Assembly (NCBI RefSeq): GCF_036850765.1
Contig: NC_089490.1
Coordinates: 298,078,982 to 298,142,981 of the forward strand
DNA: 64,000 bases
Reading direction: 5' to 3'
From: Saccopteryx bilineata
Taxonomy: Eukaryota; Chordata; Mammalia; Chiroptera; Emballonuridae
Positions within the stretch are counted from its first letter, which is position 1. Every line of letters begins with the position of its first letter. The notes under the pieces are model-generated. The model searched no databases. It was not told where the DNA came from and saw only the letters and a list, made by a program, of their open reading frames with translations. Below are positions 22,637 through 35,432 of the stretch, one piece after another. The translations under genes and the position numbers were made by a program.

Positions 22637-22978
22637 TGTTATCGACTGAATGTGTGTGTACCACCCACATTCATATGTTGATACCCTAATTCCTAATGTG
22701 ATGATATTAGGAAGTAAGGCCTTTGGGAGGTGGTTATAGTTAGATGAGATAATGGAGGTGAAGCCCCCATGATGGGATTAGAGCCTTTAAAGGAAAGGAA
22801 GAGACATCAGAGCTGCCTATCCCCTCCAGGGGAGGACACAGGGAGAAGGTGGCCCCATCAGAAACCGAGTCTGCCAGCACCTTGATCTTGGATGGTCTAG
22901 CCTTCAGAACTATGAAAAACGTCTGTTGCGTAGTCCATGGTATTTTGTTATAACAGCCCACGCTGATTGAAATACAAT
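22637..22978 (+). mobile_element. MST/MLT1-type MaLR LTR
   Basis: It shows TATCGACTGAATGTGTG, TTCATATGTTGATACCC, GATGGGATTAGAGCC, GGACACAGGGAGAAGG and CACCTTGATCTTGGA, then GGTATTTTGTTATAACAGCCC, all in MST-like order. Confidence 0.8.
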
Positions 22979-25367
22979 GCATGAACACATACATAAAGAG
23001 GACTATATGTCCCAGTAGTCATCACACCGTTGTGAAGGTACTTTCTTTGCTGGTTCCTCTTCCCTTCTTTTTAATCTGTGTTTTCCAAGTTTGCTGCAAT
23101 AATCAAATACGCTTTTATTTATAGAAAAAGCATAATGCAATGGTTTGGGAAAAATATATTCAACTGTAAAAATAAAGCAGTATGTCCAATAAAAGAAGGA
23201 CAGATGCAATCGGTCTCAGAGCCTGACAGGCAAGATGACTCTCAAGTCTTCGCTTACCAGGCACTGACGCACAATATTACTGCGTGCTCTCCCATCCTAA
23301 GCAGAGGTGATAACGTGTGCCCGATCTCATTCAGGGATGCTGAGGAATCAAGTGAGAAGGTTGTATGAGAGCTTTTTGTAATGAGAGTGCCTACGTAAAA
23401 CAGGTGCTGACTGACTTCAGTTACCTCTGCATTTTCCGTGAGCTGGCTGTGCCCCTCCCATTACAGGGGACCCCCAGCAGCAAGGATCGAACACAAACCT
23501 TCCTCTGGAACTCTCCGAAGTCCCTGGTCCAGCATCATCGACAGAAACAGTGAAGCAGAGCTGCTCAGGTCAGGACGCGAAGGGTCCCAGGCTTCATTCC
23601 AAGAGTCAGGCCCCAGGAGAGTTTCATAGGATATCCTGACCACGGGATGCCGCGGAAACTACGGATGTCAGATGACACACAGGACATGCAGTTAAGTCTG
23701 AATTTCAGATACAACTGAGCATCAAACGGTTTTTAGTATAGGTACACCCCAAATATAGCACAGGATATACTTTTACCAAAAACCTTATATACTGTTTATC
23801 TGACATTGAAACTTATCTGGATGTCCTGTATTTTTATTTGTGAAATCTGGCAACCGTAATGGGAATGTTCATCCTCCCCCATCAGTTGGCTGATTGGTTG
23901 GTTGGTTTTTACTTATTTAACTCAGCTGCTTAATGGCAGTTTGGGTTTTACAAATGCATGCTAAGCCTTTCAGTTAAGGCCCCATGCCAGGTAAACCTGC
24001 GGATGATAAACAACGAGGGCCACCTCAACAGCATTGGTGGGGGAGGTCGGGTGGCACAGGGGGCTGTTGGGGCTCCCACCAGTGTTCTCTCGGACATTTT
24101 AAACTGTACAGACCTTTAAAGGTGGCTGTTAGGCCACATTTTATCTTCATTTGGTCTGGCCATTGTACAAAATAAGCACCTGACCTCATCCACCTATAGA
24201 CTGCAGCAATTGTTCAGCTCCTGGGAAACTGCTGGGGGCAAGGAGGGGCTGGGAAATAAGAAAGGGCACCCAGAGTGAGGTCAAGGTTAAGCCACAACCT
24301 GGCTTCCCACAAGGACTCTCTTGTCTCTGAATGATGGGAGAGTTGATGGAAAGATGGAGAGACAGCTTTCCCTGTAGGAGAAGCCATCAGCCAGCCAGGT
24401 AGCTGTAGGATGGGAGTGTGAATGGCCTGACCTCGGATCTCTTCAAAATCAGCCAATATCCCAAATCCCTACTTTTGGCCTCACTCTGGGGACATCTAAG
24501 TATTTGAACTAAATGACAACATTCTTCTATTTAACAAATGCATTCTAAAGGATCCCTGTATCTGACAAATTATTTACTAATAGTCGACCAAAGGAAGATA
24601 GGGCTAAGGATAAAAAGGAAGAGCCACAGTCTAGAAATCAGGAGCCCTGGAGATAATTTAGTCAAGTCACTTCCCCCTCTAACCCCAGTTCCCTCATTTG
24701 TCCATTAGGGGGTGGAACTCAATGACCCATCATGAGGTATTTCCAACTCTGTGATGCTGGTAAATGAGTGAGACACAGGATCAGTAAACCTTGGGAAAGA
24801 AAAGAGTATTGTTACAGTTTAGAAATTTAAAGCTCATTTCAAGTCTCAAGATTTGCTTTAGAATGGTGCCCTATGGTGACAGGAATGGGTTATGAGGGCC
24901 AAAGAGCAACAAGAGACATGGGGCTGAGGAAGAGCCCAGCCCTTTGAGACTCACCACCTGAAGTTCTTCACTGTACTCATAGTAGGACTCAGCTCTTAAT
25001 GATAAAGCCTGAGAAAAAGTGATGGTAAACTCAACAACAATTCCATGTGCCATTTCTCTGGGTAGGCAAAGTCTTGGATACTGGAGTATAAATTACAAAT
25101 GGCTGCTGGTATGAGCTGCTCCTTTCACTCATTATTAGTTCAACAAGTATTCATTGAGCATCTGTTCTATGCCAGGAGGATTTAAACTCTGAAAGATAAA
25201 GTATTGAAAGCTCTTTGCCCTCTTCCAGCGAGTATGAGAAAATGATTGACATAACATGACTGTTGCTCCAGTTGCTAATTGAGTTACTCGGGTGACTTGT
25301 TTTGCCTTGTTCCCCATCTTTATTCAACCACTTCATTTGAATCATCACCAAAGAATCAAGGACCCAA
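22979..25367. other. Unassigned sequence
   Basis: No exon is recognised. Bases 23690-23870 hold a degenerate, partly palindromic element: GTATAGGTACACCCCAAATAT is roughly inverted in the region of AGGATATACTTTTACC, ending with ATTTGTGAAATCTGGCAACC, a text that looks like an old mammalian DNA repeat whose name I cannot give. An L2/MIR-like end (TTCATTGAGCATCTGTTCTATG) lies near 25150. Confidence 0.45.
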
Positions 25368-26033
25368 TGTTTTTGGTTAAATTGTGTCCCCTCAAATCAT
25401 CTGTTGAAGTCCTCACCCTCACTATCTCAGAATATGACCTTACTTGGGAATAAGGTCTTTGCAGATGTTCAAGTTAAGACAAGGTCATTAGGGTGAGCCC
25501 TAATCCAATATGATTGTCTTTTTTTTTTTTTTTTTTTTTTTTTATTTATTCATTTTAGAGAGGAGAGGGAGAGACAGAGAGAGAGTAGAGACAGAGAGAG
25601 AGAAGGAAGGGAGGAGCTGGAAGCATCAACTCCCATATGTGCCTTGACCAGGCAAGCCCAGGGTTTTGAACCGGCGACCTCAGCATTTCCAGGTCGACGC
25701 TTTATCAACTGCGCCACCACAGGTCAGGCCCCAATATGATTGTCTTTATAAAAAGGGGAAACTAGAACCCAGAGATACGCACACAGGAGAATGCCACATG
25801 AAGATTAAAGCAGGGTCAGGGTGCTGCATCTACAAGCCAAGTACCAGCAAACCACCAGGAGCTAGAAGAAGGGCATGGATCAGATTCTATCTCACAGGCC
25901 TCACAGGGAACCAATCCTGCCAACACCTTGGTCTTGAACTTCCAGCCTCCAGAACTATGAGACAATACATTTCTGTTGTTTAAGCCCCTCAGTTTGTGGT
26001 CCTTTGTTCTGGCACCCCTAGGAAACTACCACA
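25368..26033 (+). mobile_element. MLT1-type LTR, split by a SINE
   Basis: It runs from TGGTTAAATTGTGTCCCCTC through TGTTGAAGTCC, GGTCTTTGCAGATGT, CCTAATCCAATATGA, GTCTTTATAAAAAGG, CACCTTGGTCTTGAACTTCCAGCC to GGAAACTACCACAG, matching the MLT1 layout. The SINE at 25522-25730 interrupts it. Confidence 0.87.
25522..25730 (-). mobile_element. tRNA-derived bat SINE (CCTGACCTGTGG type)
   Basis: It has a long poly-T left end (reverse-strand tail), GA-rich stretch, CATATGTGCCTTGACCAGGC and a tRNA-like head at the right. The duplication CCAATATGATTGTCTTT flanks it (25505-25521 and from 25731). Confidence 0.93.
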
Positions 26034-26679
26034 GAAAGCCTTGATCAAACTGTCCTATTCTCTTCACTTAACGTTGGCAGGGGTATAAGGAAGGAAGGCA
26101 TGGAGATTGGAGAGGGAAAATAGATTAGGGTATGAATGATGGGGTGTATTTCATAGCAGCCCAAGAATACCAGGCCTCTAACACACTTAGTTCTCAGTTC
26201 AAAGTCCCAGAGCTTTTAGGAGAGTTGGAGGCAGGGTCTGGTGAACTCCTAGGGCTGGTGACTTGGAGCCAACCTGTTCATCAGTGTTGCCCGACTCTGA
26301 CCTTTTAGGTGTTCCATTGACTCTTCGCAACTCTCCCCTTTTTACTTGTGGGTTTCAGGTCTGTCCTTACACCTCCCCAGCACCTCCTGTACCCAACACA
26401 GACCACAACCCCAATCCGTCTCTCTTTTGAAAATTAAGCTTTAGCTTCCATTCTATATTCTCCTGACCTCCAACTTCTGGCTCAGTCCTGACTTTGACTT
26501 TGGTGCTCGAGCATTGACACTGAGCTCATGGGGGCTGTGCCCCAATTTAGACGAGTAATAGGACAAGAATATTGGAGGCTGTTTAGGGATCCTAGAGTGG
26601 AGAAGGGTAAAGCAGAGGAGAGAGTTTGTAAGGTGAGCATTCATTTGACTCAGATCATAGTAAATGATCATAACCATTC
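26034..26679. other. Unassigned sequence
   Basis: No gene or clear repeat is recognised. Confidence 0.5.
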
Positions 26680-27205
26680 ACACTTTGAGTTTCCCAAGCT
26701 CTTTCATATAAATCGCCTTCAAGCTTTACAACCTCCCTAGAGGACAGTCTAGGCCAGGGGTCCCCAAACTACGGCCCCCTGAGGCCATTTATCCGCCCCC
26801 ACCATACTTTGGGAGGGGCACCTCTTTCATTGGTGGTCAGTGAGAGGAGCATAGTTTTCATTGAAATACTGGTCAGTTTGTTGATTTAAATTTACTTGTT
26901 CTTTATTTTAAATATTGTATTTGTTCCTGTTTTGTTTTTTTACTTTAAAATAAGATATGTGCAGTGTGCATAGGGATTTGTTTATAGTTTTTTTTTTTAT
27001 AATCTGGCCCTCCAATGGTCTGAGGGACAGTGACCTGGCCTTCTGTGTAAAAAGTTTGGGGACCCCTGGTCTAGGCAGATGTCATTATTATCTTTATACA
27101 ATCCCCATGTTACGTATGAAGAAACTGAAGCTCATAGAGGCTATAAAATTTGTCCTAAATCATGTAACCAATAAGTGAGACAGCATCTAGCTTTAAATAC
27201 AAGTT
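26680..27205 (-). mobile_element. MIR, split by a hAT MITE
   Basis: The flanks of the MITE join into a MIR-like reverse strand: AAGCTCTTTCATATAAATCG...TTTACAACCTCCCTAGAGG, then ATTATTATCTTTATACAATCCCCATGTTACG and GAAGAAACTGAAGCTCATAGAGG. Confidence 0.7.
26755..27068 (+). mobile_element. Non-autonomous hAT MITE (CAGGGGTCCCC family), exact 8-bp TSD
   Basis: Ends are CAGGGGTCCCCAAACTACGG and AAGTTTGGGGACCCCTG. GTCTAGGC is duplicated exactly (26747-26754 and 27069-27076), which fits the NTCTAGAN preference of hAT elements. The inner text includes GGCACCTCTTTCATTGGTGG, an AT-rich centre and CTGAGGGACAGTGACCTGGCC. 314 bp, no coding capacity. Confidence 0.94.
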
Positions 27206-27349
27206 CTTTCTGCCAGATAAGGCTTGCTCCCAATAGATTAGCACTCAGAAACTGAAGGAGGATGCAGAATCAGGCTAAGATGACACAGACAGAGACAGAC
27301 AAAACTATCACTGACTTGGCTCTTCCTCCTTGTCAAGTACAAACTGGTC

Positions 27350-27560
27350 AAATACCACACGCTCATAACCAACACCTTGCATTTAAGTAACACCTCCCAA
27401 TAGACAGTGTTTTTACAAGCATGAGCTCATTTGATCCTCACAAATAACCCTATAAGGTAAGTGGGGTAAACCTGATTATCTTCATTTTACAGATGACACA
27501 TCTAAGCAAAGGTGGATTAACATCACAGAGCCAGGAGTGGGAGGAGTGGAACTCAAACAT
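27350..27560 (-). mobile_element. MIR fragment
   Basis: GAGCTCATTTGATCCTCACA, CCCTATAAGGTAAGT and TTCATTTTACAGATGACAC are in the order of the MIR reverse strand. Confidence 0.8.
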
Positions 27561-27904
27561 AAGTATGGCATATACCTGGCACACATACCACCCTATCTCT
27601 TCCCACACTCAGGGCAGACATTATTAATCAATTACAACACTGTCTCCAGACTGAGCTTCAGACTTCACAACACAGTTCTCCAAGCAGCCATTGTCAGTCA
27701 AAACAAGAAGCATATGAAGACTCTTTTCTAGCATATTCTAAGCAGTGCTTATAACTGGCTCAAGGCACAGAAAATATGGGAATAATGCAAGAATTTACGT
27801 GATTAGCAATCTGGTTCAAGATCCAAGAATACTCTAATAATGTGATTCTTCTCATATACTTAGACTTACCTAATAATTTGTAACCAAAATGACAATAATA
27901 ATGA

Positions 27905-28055
27905 CTGATTTTTTTTCCTGAACACTTATTATGTGCTGGGGCACTATATTAAGCACTTCATATGCATTTTCCTAAAAAGTGGTCCTATTAGTCCCATTTC
28001 AGAGATGAAGGAATTGAGGCTTTGAGAACTTAGGAAACTTGCCCAGTACAATCTG
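27905..28055 (-). mobile_element. MIR fragment
   Basis: ACACTTATTATGTGCTGGGGC, GTCCCATTTCAGAGATGAAGG and AGGAAACTTGCCCAG follow the MIR reverse-strand pattern. Confidence 0.78.
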
Positions 28056-30470
28056 ATACTGCCGAACATCCATGCCCCTTTCCATTGCACTGTTCTATCT
28101 CTTAGACTGTAGAACAATAGGTTTTCAATTTTTTGTAAGGTATAGCATTTCTTACTTCCCCAAGCCCTTGACATCAGCTGCTTCAATAGGGAAGAAAACG
28201 GAGAGGGGAGCGGATACCAAGAGTAAAATTGTTGAGCAAACTCCCCGAGGGGTGGCCAATGGACAGCTATTGGTGGCAGGGGACGGGGCTTTTCAGTCTG
28301 AACAGAGGCTTGAACCTGTGAGCTAGCAGATCCACACATGGGGGCACAAAGCCCTGTCAGTGCAGGACAGACAATGGGGGAAAGAGACTGGGACCAGGGG
28401 CTAGCTCCCATGCTGCCACATTCTGGCACATTCTTCAGAGAAGTTCGAGAATCTGAATTTCAATGTCCACATTGTTATGAAGGTATATCTTTTGAGGTAG
28501 GAGGGTAGAACACATTTGTAACTTGATTATAACTTGCAGCACTTACAATACCTGGTAAGTGGTCCTCCATTTGTACTTCTGGGCGGTGCCTGCACTTGTT
28601 AGAGGCAGGGCTGGGTAAACGAGGCTTCCCTGAGCCCACTGTTTCTGCTGCTCCCGCAGTCAGGCTGCCGTGGTGTGTCTGTTGTCCTGACGTGCTGGGA
28701 GCAGCTCCACCAGAGGCTTCCCGAGTGTCTGACCAATGCCATGTGTTCATTTAGTGGTGCTGGTTGCAGCTGGCCCAGGAATGGTTAAGGGTGGTAGTAA
28801 TCCTTTGATCAAAGCAGCCTCCTGATCTTGCCAAAGGCCAGGCACATTGGGGCCATGTCCTTAATTGAGAAAGTAGCCTTCAAACACAGAAGCAACCCTG
28901 GCTCCCTCGGTGGCCTGGTGCTTCGGTGTCACTTAGAGAATAGTTCCTGAAACCTTAATTTTGAGCCTGCTTTGTCAGCTCCTCCATGATTCTCTAAACC
29001 ATATGAATCCCTGAAATAAATCTTTTCTGCATAGAACAACTCAAATGGATTCTGTTCTATGCAACTGACCTATGCAGAGAACTTAGCCGCCCCTCCATGA
29101 CCAAAGTTCTGGTACCAGGAAAAGCGCCTGTGACTGGCTACATTGTGGGATGCTCCATTGAACTTATTCCCTTGGGTAATGGTTTTCCATCTTTGGTCCT
29201 GAACTTGGATTCAACCTGTGGTTCTTCTTTCGGATCAACACCTCTGCTCCCTCCGTCTGCCTGACTTGGTTGACTGTGGCCCTGAGCATGTCTCAGTCCT
29301 CTTTGGTCCTTCAAAGCCAGGGGACCAAACCAAACACCACACTACCACAGCCTGAGCCTCTGAGAGCCTGGGCCAGGTCCAGGAGCACCCAGGACCCGCT
29401 GTCTCAGATGGAGGATCAGACAGACATATGTCGAGGCTCGATGCAGCACAGCTCGGTGACAGCCATTTGATGATGGTCGCTGGGATTGCACACAGTGAGA
29501 ATGCACATGAATAGAAGGCAGGAAGGACAATCAAACAGGCTTAAGCGTGGTGACCCCATTAAGTACTGAGAATGGTTCTCACTGAGGTCAGCGATAGCGA
29601 AAAGCTAACAGAAAGTGTTTCTTGGCTTTCGAGTTCTTCTCCAGTCTCTTTGAAACTTTCACGGGCTTGGCTGAAACATAGCAGTTTTATTTTACTACAA
29701 GTCCCTGCAGGAAAGTCTCCAGGCTCCAGCAGCCCATCTTTGTCCACTTTCGCCTCTCCAGGTTTGAATGATCTTATACAGACTTACTGTAAATTCACAC
29801 GAAGTCATTTCTGTCTCACCCAGTTTCATCTCTAGCTCATGAGCTCACGGGTTTTTGCATGATTTCAATATGAAGTCATCAGCTAGTCCCAACCTCCAGG
29901 ACAGCCTGGAAACCTCAGGATCCTTTGAATAAACTAGACGTAAGCCCCATGGTTTGTGCTGAAAACCAAAACCCAGACTTTCTCCCAGGTGCCCTCGCAC
30001 ATGTATATTTATATTCATTAGATGGCTCAAATGTCACCCTCTTTTTTAAACACAGAAACCTTCCATCCTGCTTTCCCTCTCCAAAGCGGTTGCACCTGCC
30101 CTCCAGGAGAAGCCAAAGGCCCAGACTCAGCCCTCAGGACATGCTAGAACTCTGGGCCATGCAAAGTGGTCATGCAAGTACACACGGGGAGCCAAAGCCA
30201 CGCAGATTCTGACAGGAGGAGGAAAGAAAATTGCACCCTAAAGCAACTGCATAAAAAAATGGAAAATGGTGTATATTTCAAGCATCCATTGATAGAGTCG
30301 GCGTGCTGACACCCAGCCAGAATGTGTAGGCCTGGAATGCTGAAATGCGTATGGACTGAACATTCCTGACTTCCAAAGTCACAGCCTGCAACAAAAATTA
30401 CATTGTGGCATCAGCATCCTCATCCTCTCTCATGCACCATGGGTTCTCTCTGAACAAAGGCCACATGAGA
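28056..30470. other. Unassigned sequence; possible LTR end near 28.9-29.1 kb
   Basis: No exon is recognised. Around 28900-29090 a CCTGAAATAAATCTTTTCTGC polyadenylation-type signal followed by a pyrimidine-poor stretch could be the R-U5 part of an old LTR, but there are no edges. The 161-codon minus-strand frame at 27944-28429 has no domain and overlaps a MIR. Confidence 0.4.
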
Positions 30471-30867
30471 GGCCCTGGCCAGTTGGCTCAGTGGTAGAAT
30501 GTTAGCAGGGCATGTGGATGTCCCTGGTTCATATCCTGGTCAGGGCACACAGGAGAAGTGACCATGTGCTTCTCCACCCCCTTCCTCTCTCTCTCTCTCT
30601 CTCTCTCTCTGCCTCTCTCTCTTTCTCTTTCTCCTCTTCCTCTTCCTTCTCCTGTAGCCATGGCTCAATTGATTTGAGGGCATTGGCCCTGGGCACTGAT
30701 GATGGCTGCACCAGGAGCCTCTAAAAATAGCTCAGTTGCGAGCATGGCCACTGATGGGCAGAACATTGGCCCCAGACAGGGATTGCCTGGTGGATCCCGG
30801 TTGGGACGCATGCGGGAGTCTGTGTCTCTATATCCCCTCCTCTCACTTGGGGGAAAAAAGAAAAAAA
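30471..30867 (+). mobile_element. Ves-type SINE
   Basis: tRNA-like head GGCCCTGGCCAGTTGGCTCAG, then AGGGCACACAGGAGAAGTGACC, a CT-rich microsatellite (about 30583-30650), the Ves body and a short A-rich tail. The duplication AAAGGCCACATGA / AAAGGCCATGA flanks it. Confidence 0.9.
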
Positions 30868-32365
30868 AAAGGCCATGATAGAATAGAATGTGTACTGTAC
30901 TTAGTATTGCTCAACTAAGACGAGAGAGTCATAAAGATGGCAACTTTGGGTTTATAGTTTCAACTGAAAAATATTATGTGATCAAATGTAAAAACCCACA
31001 TAACTCCCTCCAATTTGATTCAAAGTAATATTATTAATTGAGCCCCATATTAATTATGCTCTTGGTAATTAAGTTGTAGGAAATATAATTTGAAACACTG
31101 GAAAGAAAGCTAGTGTGGGTAACTTGTCATGACAGAATGCCAGGTCCCACATCGTAGCTACTTTATTTTTGCGTTTTGCCTGGGTTTACAAAAGATGTTG
31201 TCAAGGAAGGTAAAGTATGAATCTGAGATGAAGAAGAAGAAAAAACTAGTGGTGAGAGGTGAACAGTGTATGAGAAGACTGAGTGGATATAAGTCATAAG
31301 ATAAATAACTCCTTTATTACTCTTAAGAACAATAAAAAGTACAAAATCGGATGAATTGCCTGTGCCATTTTCTTGCAAATGTGATCATCTGAGTTGCCCA
31401 TTTTATTTAATGGCATTTTCATTACCCCAGCCATTTCAAATGGAAATGACTCTCCTTGTATAGGAGAAGAAAAGTTCTTCTTCAATACTATATGTTCAAT
31501 GACTGGGATGTGCAAATTAAACTAACAAAAGACAGATTCACAGGGTATCAGTGATCAGTCACTCAAGTGGGTGGTTAGAGTTCAGTATGGGAAAGGGAGG
31601 GGGCAGAAAAGGCTCTTGTGGGAAGAACAAAGGGGTTTCTGGGGTTTTTTTAGGAAAGACAGGTGTATTTTTTTAGGAGAACAAATGAGAGATAAAAAAA
31701 AAGTAGTGATAATGTTTGCCTATATAGGTATAAGTAGTTTTTCTGGCTTCTAAAAATTTCTCCCTAGAAGGGCCATTTCTGGTAGGCTTACTCTTGGTCT
31801 CCCCTGGGGGCAGACCCACTCCAAAGAAGAAATTTAAGGCAATCCTCATCTCTCAGAAGCTTCTTCTTTTAGTCAGAGAAGGGAAGCTCTGAGAAGGCTA
31901 CTTTCTGTATCTGTTGAATTTCAAATGTCTTCAACTTAAAATTATCTTATGCCAAATCTGTGGTGCTAAGTGGGTCCTCACACCTGGGTCTCTGCATTCA
32001 GTCCATGGCCAAGTCTGCTGCTAAGATTGTGAGTTTCTAAAGAAAACTCACTCATTTAATACTTTTGAATGACTATGTAAATAAAGTGAAAAAGTGTTGT
32101 TTTCTTCATGTTTATCAAAGAGCACTAAACAACAATTATAACACCTGTTCAGGGTAATTCCCATTTATCTTCAGCCCTGATCTGTCTCCTAAGATATTCT
32201 CAACTCTTTATGGGCCATCTCCACCGGGAGTTTGCATAGGCATCTCAGGTTCAACTATCTCACAATGAACCCATTGTTTTTCCTGAAAACCTGTTTCTTA
32301 CTTATTTCCTAGTTCAGTGACCGGTAGGTCACCTGCCACCCAACTAACTGCCCAAGCTATGTCAA
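30868..32365. other. Unassigned sequence
   Basis: No gene or clear named repeat is recognised. Confidence 0.5.
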
Positions 32366-32571
32366 TGTTCTTTTTTTCTTTAATTTTTTCATTGATGAGA
32401 GAGAGAGAGAAAGAGAGAGGGAGAAGCATGAATTTATTGTTTCACTTAGTTGTTCCATTTAGTTGTGCACTCATTGATTGCCTCTTGTACATGTCCTGAT
32501 TGAAGATCGAATCAACAACCTCGGTACACTGGGACAATGCTTTAACCACCAAACCATTAGGCCACAGCCTG
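32366..32571 (-). mobile_element. tRNA-derived SINE, diverged
   Basis: T-rich left end, GA-rich stretch (GATGAGAGAGAGAGAG), then a reversed tRNA-like head at the right (TTTAACCACCAAACCATTAGGCC). No clean duplication is visible. Confidence 0.7.
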
Positions 32572-34194
32572 TCAATTATATTTCTCAGTGATGCCTCTCT
32601 TTTTCATCCTCTATACTGATTGAATCATCACACAGTCCTATTGATTCTACCTCTAAAATACTGTATTTCTAGGGTGAGCACTTCCTTATTCTTCATTCTG
32701 TTTTCATCATCTTTGCCTAGTGTTCCAGAAATATCTGAACAGCTTTCTCTTTTCTAAAGTCTCTCCTCTCTACTCTGTCACCACAACATTTTTCCAGGTA
32801 GGTAACTAGTTGCCAGTGACCAGGGTTCATCTTTATTTAAACATGAAATGACATCGTTCCGTCCCTACCTCCCATGACTGCTGTCCATAGGCTTTCCCAT
32901 CACTCTTGTAAGAGTTGTAGTCCTCCAGTTGCTTCCGGCGTCCATTCATCTGGCAATGAGCTTCTTCTCCACCTCCTTCCCTGCTCTGGCTCCACAGCTT
33001 CACCCCCAGGTTGGGCTCAGATCTTTCCTCTCTTTACCTCTGGCCACTGTAAGGGGTTTTGGAATTACTATCGGTTTTTTGTTTGTTTGTTTGTTTGTTT
33101 TTTATGTTCCAATCTGTCAGGCAAAAATGGATTTTTACTGAATCTCTGGAACTGATTCTTTAAAAATGAACAATAATACTGGGGAAAATAAAAGGCAGCA
33201 GGAGAACAGGAAGACCAAATATGAGATGGGTTGACTCCATAACAAGGCTGTGAGGACAGGACACTGTGGACATCACTCATTCATAGGGTCCTCAGGAGCT
33301 CAGTCTAAATCAATAACACATACCATGCATACTGGAAGTGATAGAGCATAACGATGACATAGGCAAAGGGACATCCAATGCCATTGTTTAAAGATATTTA
33401 TTGGGCATTTTCTGTGTTTTATTGGCCATGATCCACTCAAAGCCATGACCTTGCAATCTACCATGTTGCCCAGGACCCTCTTCTCACCTTCTGTGCCAGA
33501 GTTCTATCTAACAGCCCCTCCCATTCCCCCATCTCTAGCAGTCAATGCCAACATTTCCATGTTTATTACACAAACAATTTAACTCTTCAAGTTGAAGCTG
33601 CTTCCACCTACACTATGACCACCCGGGATTTCCTTTTGTAACCAATCAGTTTCATTTGCTGAAACAAAGGAGAAGTTCTCTCCTTAAGAGGAGAGAACTG
33701 CCATCCCAGTTCGGCCAAACAATTCAAACTACAGTTAGCTTTTGCAACATGCTTGGTTGTGTATTACTAAAGTTAACTCAGATCTCATTTTTTTTTTCAG
33801 CTGGTTAATATTTTTGATTTCTTATTGTTGAGAAAAATTATCTCCCAGGTGGAAAGGAAACCAAGGGAGTTAAGAAGAAAGAGTGCACTGGGATATATGA
33901 AGAAACTATAAGACATTCTCTATTTATTTTTCCAATTCTATTTTTTTATGTATGTTTAGAGATATTAGTCTGTCTACATGATAATATATTCATATATTAG
34001 GGAAAAGTGGCTAAAAATATTTGCTGACAAAAAACGTGAGACCAAAAGTTTAAAGATCATTGTCCCAGAGGGCAGGAACCCAATGCTCTTAGCATAGCTT
34101 CTAAGTCCTTGGCAAAGAGTATCCAGTTTGTTAAAGGATAATTTAATATATATATAATTTATAAAGCATATCTATCTATATATCTATAGATATA
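32572..34194. other. Unassigned sequence with minor repeats
   Basis: No gene is recognised. A (TTTG)n tract lies at about 33076-33102. A 10-bp inverted repeat with a 6-base spacer (AGTTCTCTCC...GGAGAGAACT) lies at 33674-33699. TA-rich runs begin near 34148. Confidence 0.5.
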
Positions 34195-34296
34195 TATGGG
34201 TCAGAAGTAGGCTTACATTTGTAATACAAATAAATAATACAAGAATAAACTGTGTTTTATGTATTCACGAGTATAAACTTATTTATGCCTACCCTG
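34195..34296. mobile_element. Mariner-like MITE
   Basis: It opens with a degenerate form of CAGGGTAGGCAAAAGTAGGTTTAC (here GGGTCAGAAGTAGGCTTAC) and ends with the inverted form TTATGCCTACCCTG. It is flanked by TA-rich DNA, in line with TA target sites. The inner text AATAATACAAGAATAAACTGTG matches the element at 48409 in inverse. Confidence 0.7.
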
Positions 34297-34670
34297 TATA
34301 TATATATTATACATATAAAATATCATGTACATGTATATATGATATTATGACTCTTACATATATAGATATGAAATGAATGCATGGTAAAGATTTTATTTAA
34401 CTCATTATTAATGAGGGAATAGAACTGAAGAATCTAAACAGTATTGACCAGAAATATTGAAAGAAATAGGAAAATTTAGGCAAGGCTAGCTTTTTCCAAA
34501 GTGTAGGAAGGAAGTCAATTGACACTCCCAGGATCAAAAATTTACATCTCTACAGTCAAGAATTATTTTGTGTTCTATTTGTCTATAACTTATTGAGTTA
34601 TTAAATAGCTCAGATGATCGTCTCAGAATCCAGGTAAATAAAATCAGATCACTCAGGAAGGGTGTGTGCC

Positions 34671-34905
34671 CTAGACAAGGGTGCCCTAAGGCCTGTGGGC
34701 CAAATTCAGCTGGCCACTTGTTTGTGTAAATAAAGTTTATTGGAACACAGTCACACCCACTTGTTTAGACTTTGCCTGTGGCTACTGTCCAGTTACAATG
34801 CCATTCTTGAGGAGCAGAGACAGAGACTGCATGGCCAGCAAGGATGAAAATAATTATGACCTGGCTCTTTACAGCAGCGTTTGCCAATCCCTGCTCTAGA
34901 AGGCA
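34671..34905. mobile_element. Ancient MER-type hAT MITE fragment
   Basis: GGCCTGTGGGCCAAATTCAGC, TGTAAATAAAGTTTATTGGAACACAG and CTGGCTCTTTACAGCAGCGTTTGCCAATCCCTGCTCT match a common mammalian hAT-derived MER element in order; I do not name the subfamily. Confidence 0.75.
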
Positions 34906-35179
34906 ATGTGTAGTTTTCCAATGAAGCACATTTTCTCTATGCATTCTTCATCTCGATGTCCCACCTGCCATTGCAGTCAGCCTGTGTCTGGGCCCCGAAA
35001 TGCTCCTGAGGGGACGCACTAGTGACTCTCCACATGTGAACCCTGAGCCACCAACAAAGGTCCCTTAAGGCGCCTCCAACTGATTCCAATGACAAATAGC
35101 TCCTCTCTCTCTTATTTTATAGCAGTGAGACCTTTGTGAATCCATTTATTGATAGTACACCAGGTTACTGTGTCACGCC
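34906..35179. other. Unassigned sequence
   Basis: No gene or named repeat is recognised. Confidence 0.5.
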
Positions 35180-35432
35180 TGTTATGAGCTGAATTGTGTC
35201 CCCCACCCCAAGATTCATAGGCTGAAGTCCCAACCTCCCAGTACTTTAGAATGTACTATATTTGGAAATAAGTCAAAAAGGTGATTAAGTTAAAGAGGCC
35301 TTTATGGTACAGCGCTAATCTAATATGATCGGTATCCTTACAAGAAAAGGGATCAACCCCAGGAATGCACACACGGAGTAAAGGCCATGCGAGGCTCAGT
35401 GAGAAGGTGGCCATTGAAAAATGTCCTAAGAG

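Noticed and set aside
27944..28429. 161-codon minus-strand open frame
   Set aside because: It overlaps a MIR and has no domain; it is compatible with chance.
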